A stretch of 64,000 bases of DNA from Georgenia ruanii (GCF_009193175.1 NZ_VUKE01000001.1:497089-561088); one strand, 5' to 3'; numbered from the stretch's first letter, positions 17,499 to 27,305 are shown. Notes: a model not told the origin generated them from the letters alone. Numbers and translations: made by a program.

Positions 17499-18920
17499 TC
17501 AGGCCTGCTTCGGCCCGGTCATGCTGCGCACGTCGAGGGCGGCGTCGAGCTGCTCGGGGGTGATCTCCCCGCGCTCGACGTAGCCGAGGTCCTCCACGGC
17601 CGCGCGCACGGTGATGCCCTGCTTGACCGAGTGCTTGGCGATCTTCGCCGCCGCCTCGTACCCGATGATCCGGTTGAGCGGGGTGACGATCGACGGGGAG
17701 GACTCGGCCAGCTCCAGGCACCGCTCCACGTTCGCCACGAGCCCGTCCACGGTCTTGGTGGCCAGCACCCGGGAGACGTTGCCGACCAGGGTGATGGACT
17801 CCAGCAGGTTGCGGGCCATGACCGGCAGCATGACCAGCAGGTCGAAGTTGCCCTGGGCGCCGGCGAACGCGATGGCGGCGTCGTTGCCGATCACCTGGGC
17901 CGCGACCATGACGGTCGCCTCGGGCACCACCGGGTTGACCTTGCCCGGCATGATCGAGGAGCCGGGCTGCAGGTCGGGCAGCGCCAGCTCGCCCAGGCCG
18001 GTGCGCGGGCCGGAGCCCATCCACCGCAGGTCGTTGGCGATCTTCGTCAGCGACACCGCGATGGTGCGCAGCGCCCCGGAGGTCTCCACCAGGGAGTCCT
18101 GCGCGGCCTGGGCCTCGAAGTGGTTCTTCGCCTCCACCAGCGGCAGCCCGGTGTTCTCGGCGATCAGCTCGATGACCCGCTGGGAGAAGCCCTGCGGCGT
18201 GTTGATCCCGGTCCCGACGGCGGTGCCGCCCAGCGGCAGCTCGGCCAGGCGCGGCAGGGTCGCGGTGACCCGGTCGATGCCGTAGCGGATCTGCGTGGCG
18301 TACCCGGAGAACTCCTGGCCCAGGGTGATCGGGGTGGCGTCCATGAGGTGGGTGCGGCCGGACTTGACCACGTCCGCGAACTCCTCGGCCTTGCGCTCGA
18401 GCGAGGAAGCGAGCACCTCCAGGCCGGGCACCAGCTCCTCCACCACGGCCTGGGTCGCCGCGATGTGGATCGAGGAGGGGAAGACGTCGTTGGAGGACTG
18501 GGAGGCGTTGACGTGGTCGTTGGGGTGCACGGGCCGGCCCAGCCGGGTGCTGGCCAGGTTGGCCACGACCTCGTTGGTGTTCATGTTCGAGGAGGTGCCC
18601 GAGCCGGTCTGGAAGACGTCGATCGGGAAGTGGTCGTCGTGCCTGCCGGCGATGACCTCCTCGGCGGCGGCGACGATCGCCTGCGCCACGTCCTCCGGCA
18701 GCACCCCGAGCTCGGCGTTGGCCAGCGCGGCGGCACGCTTGACCTGGCCGAGGGCCGAGATGTGGTGCGACGACAGGCCACGGCCGGAGATCGGGAAGTT
18801 CTCGACGGCCCGCTGGGTCTGGGCCGAGTAGAGGGCGTCCTTGGGCACCCGGACCTCGCCCATGGTGTCGTGCTCGATCCGGTACTCCTGCGCGACTTCG
18901 CCCGTCTGCTGCTGCGTCAC
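17499..18920 (-). CDS. fumC: Fumarate hydratase, class II
   Basis: This 473-residue TCA-cycle enzyme reversibly hydrates fumarate to malate. The superfamily signature [11 protein letters not shown] lies at 320-330, and other conserved blocks are [13 protein letters not shown] and [13 protein letters not shown]. The start chosen is the GTG at 18920 with GGAG five bases upstream. An ATG nine bases further upstream opens only a four-codon frame that ends across the GTG. The length is typical for class II fumarases, which lack the iron-sulfur cluster of class I. Confidence 0.95.
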   Translation of the reverse strand: MTQQQTGEVAQEYRIEHDTMGEVRVPKDALYSAQTQRAVENFPISGRGLSSHHISALGQVKRAAALANAELGVLPEDVAQAIVAAAEEVIAGRHDDHFPIDVFQTGSGTSSNMNTNEVVANLASTRLGRPVHPNDHVNASQSSNDVFPSSIHIAATQAVVEELVPGLEVLASSLERKAEEFADVVKSGRTHLMDATPITLGQEFSGYATQIRYGIDRVTATLPRLAELPLGGTAVGTGINTPQGFSQRVIELIAENTGLPLVEAKNHFEAQAAQDSLVETSGALRTIAVSLTKIANDLRWMGSGPRTGLGELALPDLQPGSSIMPGKVNPVVPEATVMVAAQVIGNDAAIAFAGAQGNFDLLVMLPVMARNLLESITLVGNVSRVLATKTVDGLVANVERCLELAESSPSIVTPLNRIIGYEAAAKIAKHSVKQGITVRAAVEDLGYVERGEITPEQLDAALDVRSMTGPKQA

Positions 18921-19066
18921 TGCTGCTCCATGTCTCGAGGTCGACGACGCACCGCGGCGCCGCTGTCTGTGCCCGCCCATCCTCGCACCACCGCGGTGAG
19001 CGCCGTCACGCCAGCCCGCCCGGCGGACGCCCCGGGGAGGGCACGGCCGCTCCCCCACGGTCGACG

Positions 19067-19093
19067 GGGGCGACGACGGCGAGCGGTCGCCCC
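19067..19093 (-). terminator. Terminator hairpin after ptsH
   Basis: An 8-bp stem (GGGGCGAC with GTCGCCCC) and an 11-base loop lie just downstream of the HPr gene on the minus strand. No T-tract is present. Confidence 0.45.
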
Positions 19094-19135
19094 TCCCGGC
19101 CGCCGGCGGGGCGACGACGCCGAGCCAGGGCCCCG

Positions 19136-19402
19136 TCAGGCGTCCAGGTCGGTCCCGAGCAGCTCGACGAGGCGGTCGAGCACGGCCTCGGCGCCCTCGC
19201 CCTCGGCGCTGAGGGTGACCTCGTCGCCGTGGTCGGCGCCCAGCGTCATGACGCCGAGGATGCTCGCCGCGTCGACCGGGTCACCTTCGCCCTTGGCGAT
19301 GGTCACCGGCACGCCGGAGTCGGTGACGGCCTTGACGAAGACGGCGGCGGGACGGGCGTGGAGCCCCACCTTGGAGGCGACGACGGCGCTGCGCTGAGCC
19401 AT
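19136..19402 (-). CDS. ptsH: Phosphocarrier protein HPr
   Basis: This 88-residue HPr accepts phosphate from enzyme I on H15 (VGLHARPA) and passes it to PTS sugar permeases. The regulatory serine region [10 protein letters not shown] (S47) is conserved, although an HPr kinase is not typical of actinobacteria. The ATG at 19402 is preceded by AGGAAGGA. A TATCCT -10 box lies 34 bases upstream (19441-19436). No other PTS gene is near, so the general protein is encoded alone. Confidence 0.95.
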   Translation of the reverse strand: MAQRSAVVASKVGLHARPAAVFVKAVTDSGVPVTIAKGEGDPVDAASILGVMTLGADHGDEVTLSAEGEGAEAVLDRLVELLGTDLDA

Positions 19403-19747
19403 GACGGTCCTTCCTGAGTTGCGGACGTGTACGCGAGGATACGCCTCGGTCGCTCGGCTGTGGGGTCGGCGGGCCGGCCCGCCCTCGGCGCCCGGCCCCC
19501 AGGCCGGCCTCGCCGAGATCGCCCGTGCGGTCGAGATCTCACCGGCCGTCCGCCGGGTGGCGCAAGCGGTGCCGGCGGCCCCTTTTTCAAGGGGCGCGTC
19601 GGCAGGGGGCGCGCTACCGTGGGTCGACACTGCGCTGCTCTCTAGCGCCCCAGCTGCGTTCTTCTCCGGCGGCCGCCCGCCCGGCGGGGCCATCGCCGAC
19701 ATCCCTCCCAGGTCGGCTCGCGTATCTCTCCGTGAAGGAGCCGACCC
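19403..19747. other. Non-coding region between ptsH and a small ORF
   Basis: This 345-base divergent spacer holds the ptsH -10 (19436-19441), which lies in a CGAGG/CCTCG inverted repeat (19434-19448). It also holds a 7-bp hairpin with a T-rich loop (19578-19595) and a lone TACCGT (19615-19620) that could be a -10 for the small downstream gene. I see no RNA gene or longer coding frame with support. Confidence 0.5.
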
Positions 19748-19933
19748 GTGCAAGACGACGACCGCAACCTGGACATCCTTCGCCGCCTCATCCATGAGCG
19801 CCCGGCGGAGCCGCGAAGCGTGTGCTCCGCCAACCGCCGGGACAAGTGGGGACGCCGGGTCGCCGAGTGCTCCTTCCAGCCGGGACACGAGAACGACCAC
19901 CGGGACGTCCACGTCGGCCGGACCTGGAAGTAG
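19748..19933 (+). CDS. Small Cys/His-motif protein
   Basis: This is a 61-residue protein of unknown function. A charged helical N terminus (residues 1-18) is followed by the pattern C-x14-C-x4-GHENDH, i.e. two cysteines and two histidines spaced to bind zinc, ending in a conserved-looking Trp. Many small actinobacterial and actinophage proteins share a similar C..C..GHxGxH motif with no known function (family resemblance from memory). The GTG start has a good site (GAAGGAG) seven bases upstream, which supports translation. Confidence 0.6.
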   Translation: MQDDDRNLDILRRLIHERPAEPRSVCSANRRDKWGRRVAECSFQPGHENDHRDVHVGRTWK

Positions 19934-19969
19934 CGCTCAGGCCGGCGCCTGCCGCTCCGCCGGCCTCGC

Positions 19970-20491
19970 TCACCGGGCCGCCGGCTCGAGCCAACGGCCG
20001 AGCACCACGCAGTCCTGCACCTCGTAGCCGTGCCCGGCGTAGAACCCCGCGGCCGGGTTGCCGGTGCGGACCATGAGCTGAACCTTCCGCGCGCCGCTCG
20101 CACCCAGCCAGGTCTCGGCCGCGCTCAGCAGGGCCGAGCCGAGCCCCCGGCCCTGCTCGGCTGGGTCGACGCCGAGGTAGTACACCCACCCTCGGTGCCC
20201 GTCGACGCCGGCCATCACCGTCCCGACGACGGCGCCGGCACGCCGGGCGACCAGGATCGTCGACGTCGTCCCCGCGCGGGCCTGGTCGAGGTCGGCGCGG
20301 GGGTCGTTCCACGGGCGGGTGAGCCCGCAGGCGTGCCACAGGCGCACGACCGCCGGCGCCTCGTCGTCGCGCATCTCACCGATCTCGACGCCCTCGCCGG
20401 CCTGTGCGGCACCACGCGTCCGGTCGATGGCGACGTCGTCGCCCGCCTCGGCCGCCCGGGGCGCGCCGTCCGCCGTCGTGCCGGCCGCCAT
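19970..20491 (-). CDS. GNAT family N-acetyltransferase (YpeA-like)
   Basis: This 173-residue protein has a GNAT acetyltransferase domain from about residue 36. The acetyl-CoA loop region is YYLGVDPAEQGRGLGSALL, followed by the ARKVQLMVRTGNPAAGFYAGHGY segment shortened here to its key Asn and Tyr. Layout resembles YpeA/RimI-like enzymes, but the substrate is unknown. The first 35 residues are variable, so a later start is possible. The ATG overlaps the guaB3 stop by one base (TGATG), so it is probably translated from the guaB3 message. Confidence 0.8.
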   Translation of the reverse strand: MAAGTTADGAPRAAEAGDDVAIDRTRGAAQAGEGVEIGEMRDDEAPAVVRLWHACGLTRPWNDPRADLDQARAGTTSTILVARRAGAVVGTVMAGVDGHRGWVYYLGVDPAEQGRGLGSALLSAAETWLGASGARKVQLMVRTGNPAAGFYAGHGYEVQDCVVLGRWLEPAAR

Positions 20492-21615
20492 CAGTACGGC
20501 GCGTAGGGCGAGACGACGACCTCCACCCGCTGGAACTCCTTGACGTCGGAGTACCCGGTGGTGGCCATGGTGCGCCGCAGCGCGCCGATGAGGTTGAGCG
20601 TGCCGTCGGCGGTGCGAGACGGGCCGTGGAGGATCTCTGCCAGCGTGCCGACCGTGCCGACCCGGACGCGCTCGCCGCGCGGCAGCTCGGGGTGGTGGGC
20701 CTCGGAGCCCCAGTGCCAGCCGCGGCCGGGGGCCTCGCTCGCGCGGGCCAGGGCGGCGCCGAGCATGACGGCGTCGGCGCCGCACGCGACCGCCTTGACC
20801 AGGTCGCCCGAGCGGCCGACGCCGCCGTCGGCGATGACGTGGACGTAGCGGCCGCCGGACTCGTCCATGTAGTCGCGGCGGGCGGCGGCGACGTCGGCGA
20901 CGGCGGTGGCCATGGGGGCGTGGATGCCCAGCGAGCGGCGGGTGGTGTGCGCGGCGCCGCCGCCGAAGCCGACCAGCACGCCGGCGGCACCGGTGCGCAT
21001 GAGGTGCAGCGCCGCGGTGTAGGTGGCGGCGCCGCCGACGATCACGGGCACGTCGAGCTCGTAGATGAACCGCTTGAGGTTCAGCGGCTCGGCGCGCGAG
21101 GAGACGTGCTCGGCGGAGACGGTGGTGCCGCGGATGATGAACAGGTCGACGCCCGCCTCGACCACGGTGCGCCAGTGCTCCTGGGTGCGTTGCGGGGACA
21201 GGCTGCCGGCCACGGTCACCCCGGCGGCGCGGATCTCCCCGAGGCGGTCGCGCACCAGCTCGGGCTTGACCGGCTCGGAGTAGATCTCCTGCATGCGGGC
21301 GGTGGCCCGCTCCGCGGGCAGCTCCACGATCTCGTCGTAGAGGGGCGCGGGGTCGTCGTAGCGGGTCCACAGGCCCTCGAGGTCGAGCACGCCGATACCG
21401 CCGAGGCGGCCGAGCTCGATGGCCGTGGCCGGGCTCATCACCGAGTCCATCGGGGCGGCGAGGACGGGCATGTCGACGTGGAAGGCGTCGATCTGCCAGC
21501 TCACCGAGACGTCCTCGGGGTCACGGGTGCGACGCGACGGGACGACGGCGACGTCGTCGAAGCTGTAGGCGCGGCGCGCGCGCTTTCCCCGGCCGATCTC
21601 GATCTCGTTGGGCAC
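20491..21615 (-). CDS. guaB3: GuaB3-family IMP dehydrogenase-related protein
   Basis: This 374-residue TIM-barrel protein is of the IMP dehydrogenase/GMP reductase superfamily. It lacks the CBS domains of true IMPDH. The segment that carries the catalytic cysteine in IMPDH reads GGGAAHTTRRSLG, with His (H223) at that place. Actinobacterial GuaB3 proteins commonly lack the cysteine and their reaction is not firmly known. The GTG start is six bases after TAGTCT (21627-21622) with no ribosome site, consistent with leaderless transcription. It sits two genes from guaB, as in Mycobacterium. Confidence 0.9.
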   Translation of the reverse strand: MPNEIEIGRGKRARRAYSFDDVAVVPSRRTRDPEDVSVSWQIDAFHVDMPVLAAPMDSVMSPATAIELGRLGGIGVLDLEGLWTRYDDPAPLYDEIVELPAERATARMQEIYSEPVKPELVRDRLGEIRAAGVTVAGSLSPQRTQEHWRTVVEAGVDLFIIRGTTVSAEHVSSRAEPLNLKRFIYELDVPVIVGGAATYTAALHLMRTGAAGVLVGFGGGAAHTTRRSLGIHAPMATAVADVAAARRDYMDESGGRYVHVIADGGVGRSGDLVKAVACGADAVMLGAALARASEAPGRGWHWGSEAHHPELPRGERVRVGTVGTLAEILHGPSRTADGTLNLIGALRRTMATTGYSDVKEFQRVEVVVSPYAPY

Positions 21616-21621
21616 CCGACG

Positions 21622-21627
21622 AGACTA
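21622..21627 (-). promoter_or_regulatory. Leaderless -10 box of guaB3
   Basis: TAGTCT on the minus strand is followed by six bases and the GTG start codon of guaB3. Confidence 0.55.
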
Positions 21628-21715
21628 CCTTCCTCGGCCGGAACCCCGCGGTGGGGCCCAGGGGGCGGTCCTCAGGTCGGCGACGGCGCGCGGTGCCGTG
21701 CCGGTGCGGCCCCGC

Positions 21716-22438
21716 TCAGTCGTCCTGGGCGGTGACCAGGCCGCGGGCGTCGTAGCGCACCGGCACCTCCCGGGCGGTGTCCCAGGGCCGGGTCCACCCC
21801 AGCTCGGTGAAGACGTGGTCGAGCAGGTTGCCGGTGAACCCCCAGATCCAGCCGGCGGGGCTGCGAAAGCCCGCGCTGCGGAAGGTCACGCCGGTGCGCC
21901 CGGGCACCGTCACGGCGGCGCGGGCCGCGGGGTCGAGCAGGGCGTCGACGGAGGCGCGGATGGTGTGCAGCACCTCACCCGGGGCGACCTTGGTGGCCAG
22001 GTGGGGCCGGGTGGTCCAGCCCAGCACCGGGGTGACGACGTAGCGGCTGATCGGGACGAGCACGGGGGGCAGCTGGCCGAGGACCTCGACGTGCTCGGGG
22101 GCCAGGCCGATCTCCTCGTGCGTCTCGCGCAGCGCCCCGGCGACGACGTCGGCGTCGTCCGCCTCGACGCGGCCCCCGGGCAGGGCGATCTGCCCGGGGT
22201 GGTGGCGCAGCCGCGGCGAGCGCTGGACGAGGAAGACGTCGGCGCCCACCGGGCCCGGCCGGGCGGCCGGTGCGAGCAGGAGCAGCACGGCGGCGGGGCG
22301 GTAGGTCCGGGCGACCGCGGGGTCGTACGCGTGGGCCCCGCCGAGCGGGCGGAACGCCCCGGCCGCGACGCGGGCGCCCAGCGCGGCGAGGGCGGTGCGC
22401 GCGGGGTCCGCGGCGAGGGCAGGGTCGGCGGCGTCCAC
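21716..22438 (-). CDS. NUDIX hydrolase (CoA pyrophosphatase-like)
   Basis: This 240-residue protein has a complete Nudix box from GGRVEADD to LRETHEEIGL, matching G-x5-E-x7-REUxEExGU, which binds Mg2+ and hydrolyses nucleoside diphosphates linked to another group. The preceding RSPRLRHHPGQIALPGG is typical of the NudL/CoA pyrophosphatase branch. The start chosen is GTG at 22438, seven bases after TACCCT, which is leaderless-like, with a weak GAGGG site overlapping. An upstream ATG at 22531 adds a non-conserved, Arg-rich stretch and is less likely. Substrate assignment is by family only. Confidence 0.85.
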   Translation of the reverse strand: MDAADPALAADPARTALAALGARVAAGAFRPLGGAHAYDPAVARTYRPAAVLLLLAPAARPGPVGADVFLVQRSPRLRHHPGQIALPGGRVEADDADVVAGALRETHEEIGLAPEHVEVLGQLPPVLVPISRYVVTPVLGWTTRPHLATKVAPGEVLHTIRASVDALLDPAARAAVTVPGRTGVTFRSAGFRSPAGWIWGFTGNLLDHVFTELGWTRPWDTAREVPVRYDARGLVTAQDD

Positions 22439-22445
22439 GTCCCTC

Positions 22446-22451
22446 AGGGTA
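22446..22451 (-). promoter_or_regulatory. Leaderless -10 box of NUDIX gene
   Basis: TACCCT on the minus strand is followed by seven bases and the GTG start of the NUDIX gene. Confidence 0.5.
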
Positions 22452-22557
22452 GGCGGGCGCCCGGGCGGGTGGTCGCCGCCACGTCGGGGCGCGCCGGGCG
22501 CCTCCCGGGCGATGTGGGTGGCGGCTGGCACAGTGCGGGGCAGAGAAGGAGGCCGCC

Positions 22558-23295
22558 ATGAGCAGCTGGTCGGCAGGACCGTTCCTCGGGTTCGACACCG
22601 AGACCACCGGCGTGGACGTCACCACGGACCGCATCGTCACCGCGGCCCTCGTGCACCGCGACGCGTACGCCACGACGGTGCGGACGTGGATCATCGACCC
22701 CGGCGTGGAGATCCCGGCGCCGGCCACCGCCATCCACGGCATCACCACGGAGCGGGCCCGCGCGGCCGGTTCGCCGCCGGCCCAGGCGCTGGAGGAGATC
22801 GCCGCGCTCGTCGTCGAGGCCCAGCTCGAGGGGGTGCCGGTGGTGGCGTTCAACGCCGCGTTCGACCTGGCGATCCTCGACCACGAGCTCGCCCGGCACG
22901 GCCTGGCTCCCCTCGGCGCACGGCTGGGCGGGGAGTGCGCGCCGGTGCTCGACCCCCTCGTGCTCGACCGGGCGCTGGACCGGGAGCGGCGCGGTGCCCG
23001 CAAGCTCGTGGACCTGTGCGCCCTGTACGGCGTGGCCGAGCGCGGGCACCTGCACACGGCCGAGGTCGACGTCGTCGCCACGCTCGACCTGCTGGCCCAG
23101 ATGGCCGCCCGCTACCCCGACCTCGCCGCCGCCCCGCTGACCGAGGTGCACGCATGGCAGGTGGCCCAGCACCGCCGGTGGGCGGAGGACTTCAACGCCT
23201 GGCGCCACGAGCAGGGCCACGCCGGTCCCGGGATGGGGCTGGGCTGGCCCATGCCGCTGGCCGAGGACCTCGCGGCGCTGCAGGCACCGGCCTGA
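22558..23295 (+). CDS. DnaQ-like 3'-5' exonuclease
   Basis: This 245-residue protein has a DEDDh exonuclease fold: FDTETTG (D13, E15), NAAFD in the middle, and HTAEVDVVATLDLL with the His and last Asp. It resembles the proofreading epsilon subunit but stands alone. A C-terminal extension (about 200-245) with several Trp and His is conserved in related actinobacterial proteins (recollection). AGAAGGAGG lies seven bases before the ATG. Its role could be proofreading in trans or RNA/DNA trimming; this is not resolved. Confidence 0.88.
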   Translation: MSSWSAGPFLGFDTETTGVDVTTDRIVTAALVHRDAYATTVRTWIIDPGVEIPAPATAIHGITTERARAAGSPPAQALEEIAALVVEAQLEGVPVVAFNAAFDLAILDHELARHGLAPLGARLGGECAPVLDPLVLDRALDRERRGARKLVDLCALYGVAERGHLHTAEVDVVATLDLLAQMAARYPDLAAAPLTEVHAWQVAQHRRWAEDFNAWRHEQGHAGPGMGLGWPMPLAEDLAALQAPA

Positions 23296-23363
23296 GCCCC
23301 GCGCCGGCCTAGAACCCGCACCGGCCGTGGCCGCCGGGCGCCCCGGCCGCCGCCCGAGGGCCG

Positions 23364-23388
23364 GCGGGCGGCGCGTGGCGCCGCCCGC
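23364..23388. terminator. Terminator between exonuclease gene and guaB
   Basis: A perfect 11-bp GC stem (GCGGGCGGCGC) with a three-base loop lies between the convergent genes, immediately after the guaB stop on the minus strand. Confidence 0.6.
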
Positions 23389-23396
23389 TCCCCCGC

Positions 23397-24941
<1,545 letters not shown>

Positions 24942-25008
24942 TCAGTGGCGTCCGACACCCCCGGGGCCGCCGCCGGGCACCCGGGCTGCTGCCGGGCACC
25001 CCGGGCGG

Positions 25009-26052
25009 CTAGCGGTTCTCCTCGACGAGGTTGGCGATCTCCTCGACGGCGGCGGGGGCGGTGCGCACGCGGCGCACGCGCGGGAGCCAGAGGTCCGGGG
25101 CGTCGGCGCCCAGGAGGAACACCTCGATGCCGCCGTCGTCGGAGGCGACCCGCACGAGCGCCTCGGTGCCGGAGGGGTTGCCGACCATGGCCAGCACCCG
25201 CGCCCCCCGCTCCTTGAGCAGGCGCAGTGCCTGGTCGGGGTCCTCGAGGTTCTCGGCGCGGATGACACGGGCCCGCACTCCCCGCTCGGCGAGCCCGCCG
25301 CCGATGACGTGGGCCTGGAGGCGGAGCTCCCCGGCAGCGCACAGCAGCACGGAGGCGCCGGCGGGGGCCAGGGCGCCGGGGCGCAGCGGCCGCACGGCCC
25401 CTTCCCGGGCGCGCTCGGCGGCCGCGGCGGCGTCGCGGACCTGCGCGAGCACGGCGGCGGAGATGACGCCCTCGGGGTCCACGCCGGGCCGGTCGGTGCG
25501 CTCGCGCTGGGCGAGCATGCCGAGCGCCGGGCGGGCCAGCCCGGTCCAGGCCTTGACGATGCCGGCGTCGCGGACCTCCTGGCCGAGCATCCGGTGCACG
25601 CGCGGCTCGTCGGGCTCCATGGCCGCCGCGGCGAGCGAGAGCGGGTCGACGAGCAGGCGCTCGTGGTGGACGCGCTCGCCCGACCCGGCCGTCGCGAGCG
25701 ACGGCGCCCACCCCTGCCCGCCGGCCTGCCCCGCCTCGTCGGCGCTCAGCGCGGCGCGGGCGGCGTCCGAGGGCGCGACGCCCTGCAGGGTGAGGTGACG
25801 CATCCGCTCGAGGCGGGCCACGTCGGCCGGGGTGTACCGCCGGTGGCTGCCGGCCTCGTGCGAGGACGGGCCCAGGCCGTAGCGCCGGTCCCAGGTGCGC
25901 AGGGTCGAGGCCGCCACGCCCAGCCGGGCGGCGACGGCGGCCACGGTCAGCGGCGCCCCGGTCTCACGGCGGGCCGCCGCGCGCCGTGGTGCCGAGTCGC
26001 GGCCTGGAGAGCCGGAAGCGGACTCACGCGCGGAGGCTGCCATGCCGGTCAC
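25009..26052 (-). CDS. MerR-family regulator with degenerate B12-type domain
   Basis: This 347-residue regulator has a MerR winged helix-turn-helix around residues 30-100 (TVAAVAARLGVAASTLRTWD ... HRRYTPADVARLERM), a helical middle, and a C-terminal Rossmann-like domain (about 225-347) laid out like the cobalamin-binding part of CarH/LitR. The E-x-H motif that ligates cobalamin is not intact: the segment reads GELRLQAH, with Arg at the usual His place. It may sense another ligand or none. The GTG at 26052 is chosen because GAGGGGA precedes it; ATG at 26076 is the alternative. It is divergent from the WhiB gene and close to guaB. Confidence 0.8.
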   Translation of the reverse strand: MTGMAASARESASGSPGRDSAPRRAAARRETGAPLTVAAVAARLGVAASTLRTWDRRYGLGPSSHEAGSHRRYTPADVARLERMRHLTLQGVAPSDAARAALSADEAGQAGGQGWAPSLATAGSGERVHHERLLVDPLSLAAAAMEPDEPRVHRMLGQEVRDAGIVKAWTGLARPALGMLAQRERTDRPGVDPEGVISAAVLAQVRDAAAAAERAREGAVRPLRPGALAPAGASVLLCAAGELRLQAHVIGGGLAERGVRARVIRAENLEDPDQALRLLKERGARVLAMVGNPSGTEALVRVASDDGGIEVFLLGADAPDLWLPRVRRVRTAPAAVEEIANLVEENR

Positions 26053-26147
26053 CGCACTCCCCTCGTCGCCATGCATCGATCTTGGCGCGGTTGCCGCAGC
26101 GTTGCCACTTCACCACGCCGAGTGCGGACGCGAAATGCCCGAATGAC

Positions 26148-26176
26148 CAACTTGCGCGGGGGTCTTGAACAAGTTG
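26148..26176. promoter_or_regulatory. Inverted repeat CAACTTG-N15-CAAGTTG upstream of whiB
   Basis: Two perfect seven-base arms flank the proposed -35 of the WhiB gene in the lowest-GC part of the divergent merR/whiB spacer. It is a candidate operator, for instance for the adjacent MerR protein. Confidence 0.4.
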
Positions 26177-26194
26177 TGCATCGGTTGCTAGGTT
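26165..26194 (+). promoter_or_regulatory. Promoter of WhiB gene
   Basis: TTGAAC (26165-26170), an 18-base spacer and TAGGTT (26189-26194) form a good promoter, giving a leader of about 50 bases with the GGAAGGA site before the ATG. Confidence 0.6.
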
Positions 26195-26253
26195 GCTTAC
26201 AGCAGCGGCGGTCATCGCCGTGCGGGACACCGAAACGGATGGAAGGAACAGCG

Positions 26254-26544
26254 ATGGCAGAGCTCTCCAGGCTTCCCGGACCGGTGATGGATCTGTGGGA
26301 ATGGCAGTACCAGGGGGCGTGCCGCGAGGCCGACCCCAACCTCTTCTTCCACCCGGAGGGGGAGCGTGGCGGCACGCGTCGCCGCCGTGACGAGGCGGCC
26401 AAGGCCATCTGCTCCGCGTGCCCGGTCATCCAGCAGTGCCGCGAGCACGCGCTGAAGGTGCGCGAGCCCTACGGCGTGTGGGGCGGCCTGAGCGAGGACG
26501 ACCGGCAGGCCATCCTGTCCCGCCCGCTGCGCCGCGCTTCCTGA
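26254..26544 (+). CDS. WhiB3/WhiD-like iron-sulfur regulator
   Basis: This 96-residue WhiB-like protein has the four cluster-binding cysteines at C23, C53, C56 and C62 (C-x29-C-x2-C-x5-C) and the GVWGG turn at 74-78, followed by a basic tail. The opening LPGPVMDLWEWQYQGAC and FFHPEGERG are close to WhiB3/WhiD, as I recall those sequences, more than to WhiB1 or WhiB2. Such proteins bind a [4Fe-4S] cluster and act with the housekeeping sigma factor in redox and developmental control. Its place near guaB and groES matches the Mycobacterium whiB3 locus. Confidence 0.92.
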   Translation: MAELSRLPGPVMDLWEWQYQGACREADPNLFFHPEGERGGTRRRRDEAAKAICSACPVIQQCREHALKVREPYGVWGGLSEDDRQAILSRPLRRAS

Positions 26545-26566
26545 GCCTGGCGAGCCAGCCACCCTC

Positions 26567-26599
26567 CCGCGGCCCCGGACGACACGTCCGGGGCCGCGG
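26567..26599 (+). terminator. Terminator after WhiB gene
   Basis: A perfect 15-bp stem (CCGCGGCCCCGGACG with its complement) and a three-base loop lie 22 bases after the stop. No T-tract. Confidence 0.75.
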
Positions 26600-26691
26600 T
26601 GCGCCCGGCCGGGCCGCCGGTGGTGGCGAGCACGCACCCGCACCGCCGCCTCCAAGCGCCGGCGCCCATCAAGGCCGGCGCCCACACACGA

Positions 26692-26725
26692 CGAAGCCCC
26701 GGACCTCGAGAGGTCCGGGGCTTCG
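26692..26725. terminator. Terminator of groES
   Basis: A perfect stem (CGAAGCCCCGGACCTC with its complement) lies just after the groES stop on the minus strand. It can also back up the whiB terminator on the plus strand. Confidence 0.8.
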
Positions 26726-26744
26726 CGCGTCAGCTAGACGAGGG

Positions 26745-27041
26745 TCACTTCTCGACGACCGCGAGGATGTCGCGCGCGGAGAGGATGAGGTACTCCTCGC
26801 CCGCGTACTTCACCTCGGTGCCGCCGTACTTGCTGTAGATGACGACGTCGCCCACGGCGACGTCGACCGGGACGCGGTTGCCGTTGTCGTCAACACGACC
26901 CGGGCCCACCGCGATCACAGTGCCCTCCTGGGGCTTCTCCTTGGCGGTGTCCGGGATGACCAGACCGGACGCCGTGGTCTGCTCGGCCTCGAGGGTCTGC
27001 ACGACGATACGGTCCTCGAGCGGCTTGATGGAGACCGACAC
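26745..27041 (-). CDS. groES: Co-chaperonin GroES (Cpn10)
   Basis: This 98-residue lid of the GroEL folding chamber has a normal length. It begins [11 protein letters not shown], has the mobile-loop region [19 protein letters not shown], and ends in the usual Cpn10 pattern. The start is GTG at 27041 with GGGGAGG upstream. Unlike the common groES-groEL pair, no groEL follows: a terminator and the WhiB gene lie directly downstream. groEL must be elsewhere in the genome. A CIRCE element overlaps its promoter, so HrcA control is expected. Confidence 0.96.
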   Translation of the reverse strand: MSVSIKPLEDRIVVQTLEAEQTTASGLVIPDTAKEKPQEGTVIAVGPGRVDDNGNRVPVDVAVGDVVIYSKYGGTEVKYAGEEYLILSARDILAVVEK

Positions 27042-27178
27042 TGGCGGACCTCCCCTTCGCATGAGTGATGGGACAGTTCAAGGGTTTGCGCCCCGTCTTC
27101 TCCACGCCCGCCGTCGCGGGGGTCGAGCGCCGAGGATCCGGTGCGCCGCCGCGGCCCCGGAAGGCCGCGTCTGGATTC

Positions 27179-27208
27179 AATCTAGGGCCGGGATTAGCAC
27201 TCGGTCAA
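27179..27208 (-). promoter_or_regulatory. groES promoter
   Basis: On the minus strand TTGACC (27208-27203), an 18-base spacer and TAGATT (27184-27179) form a strong housekeeping promoter about 140 bases before groES. Its -35 lies inside the CIRCE element. Confidence 0.7.
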
Positions 27209-27220
27209 GGCGAGTGCCAA
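27194..27220. promoter_or_regulatory. CIRCE element (HrcA operator)
   Basis: The nine-base arm TTAGCACTC, a nine-base spacer and GAGTGCCAA match the CIRCE consensus TTAGCACTC-N9-GAGTGCTAA with one mismatch. It covers the groES -35, so HrcA binding would block transcription until heat shock. Confidence 0.93.
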
Positions 27221-27305
27221 CGAGTGTCGCGCCTGGTCGCGGCCGGCCCGGCACGGGCGCGGCGGGCGGCCCGGCACGGAGCCCGGCACGAGGCTCGGCG
27301 CCGGC

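Noticed and set aside
25009-26052. CarH-type light sensor
   Set aside because: The cobalamin-ligating histidine motif is broken and no carotenoid genes are nearby.
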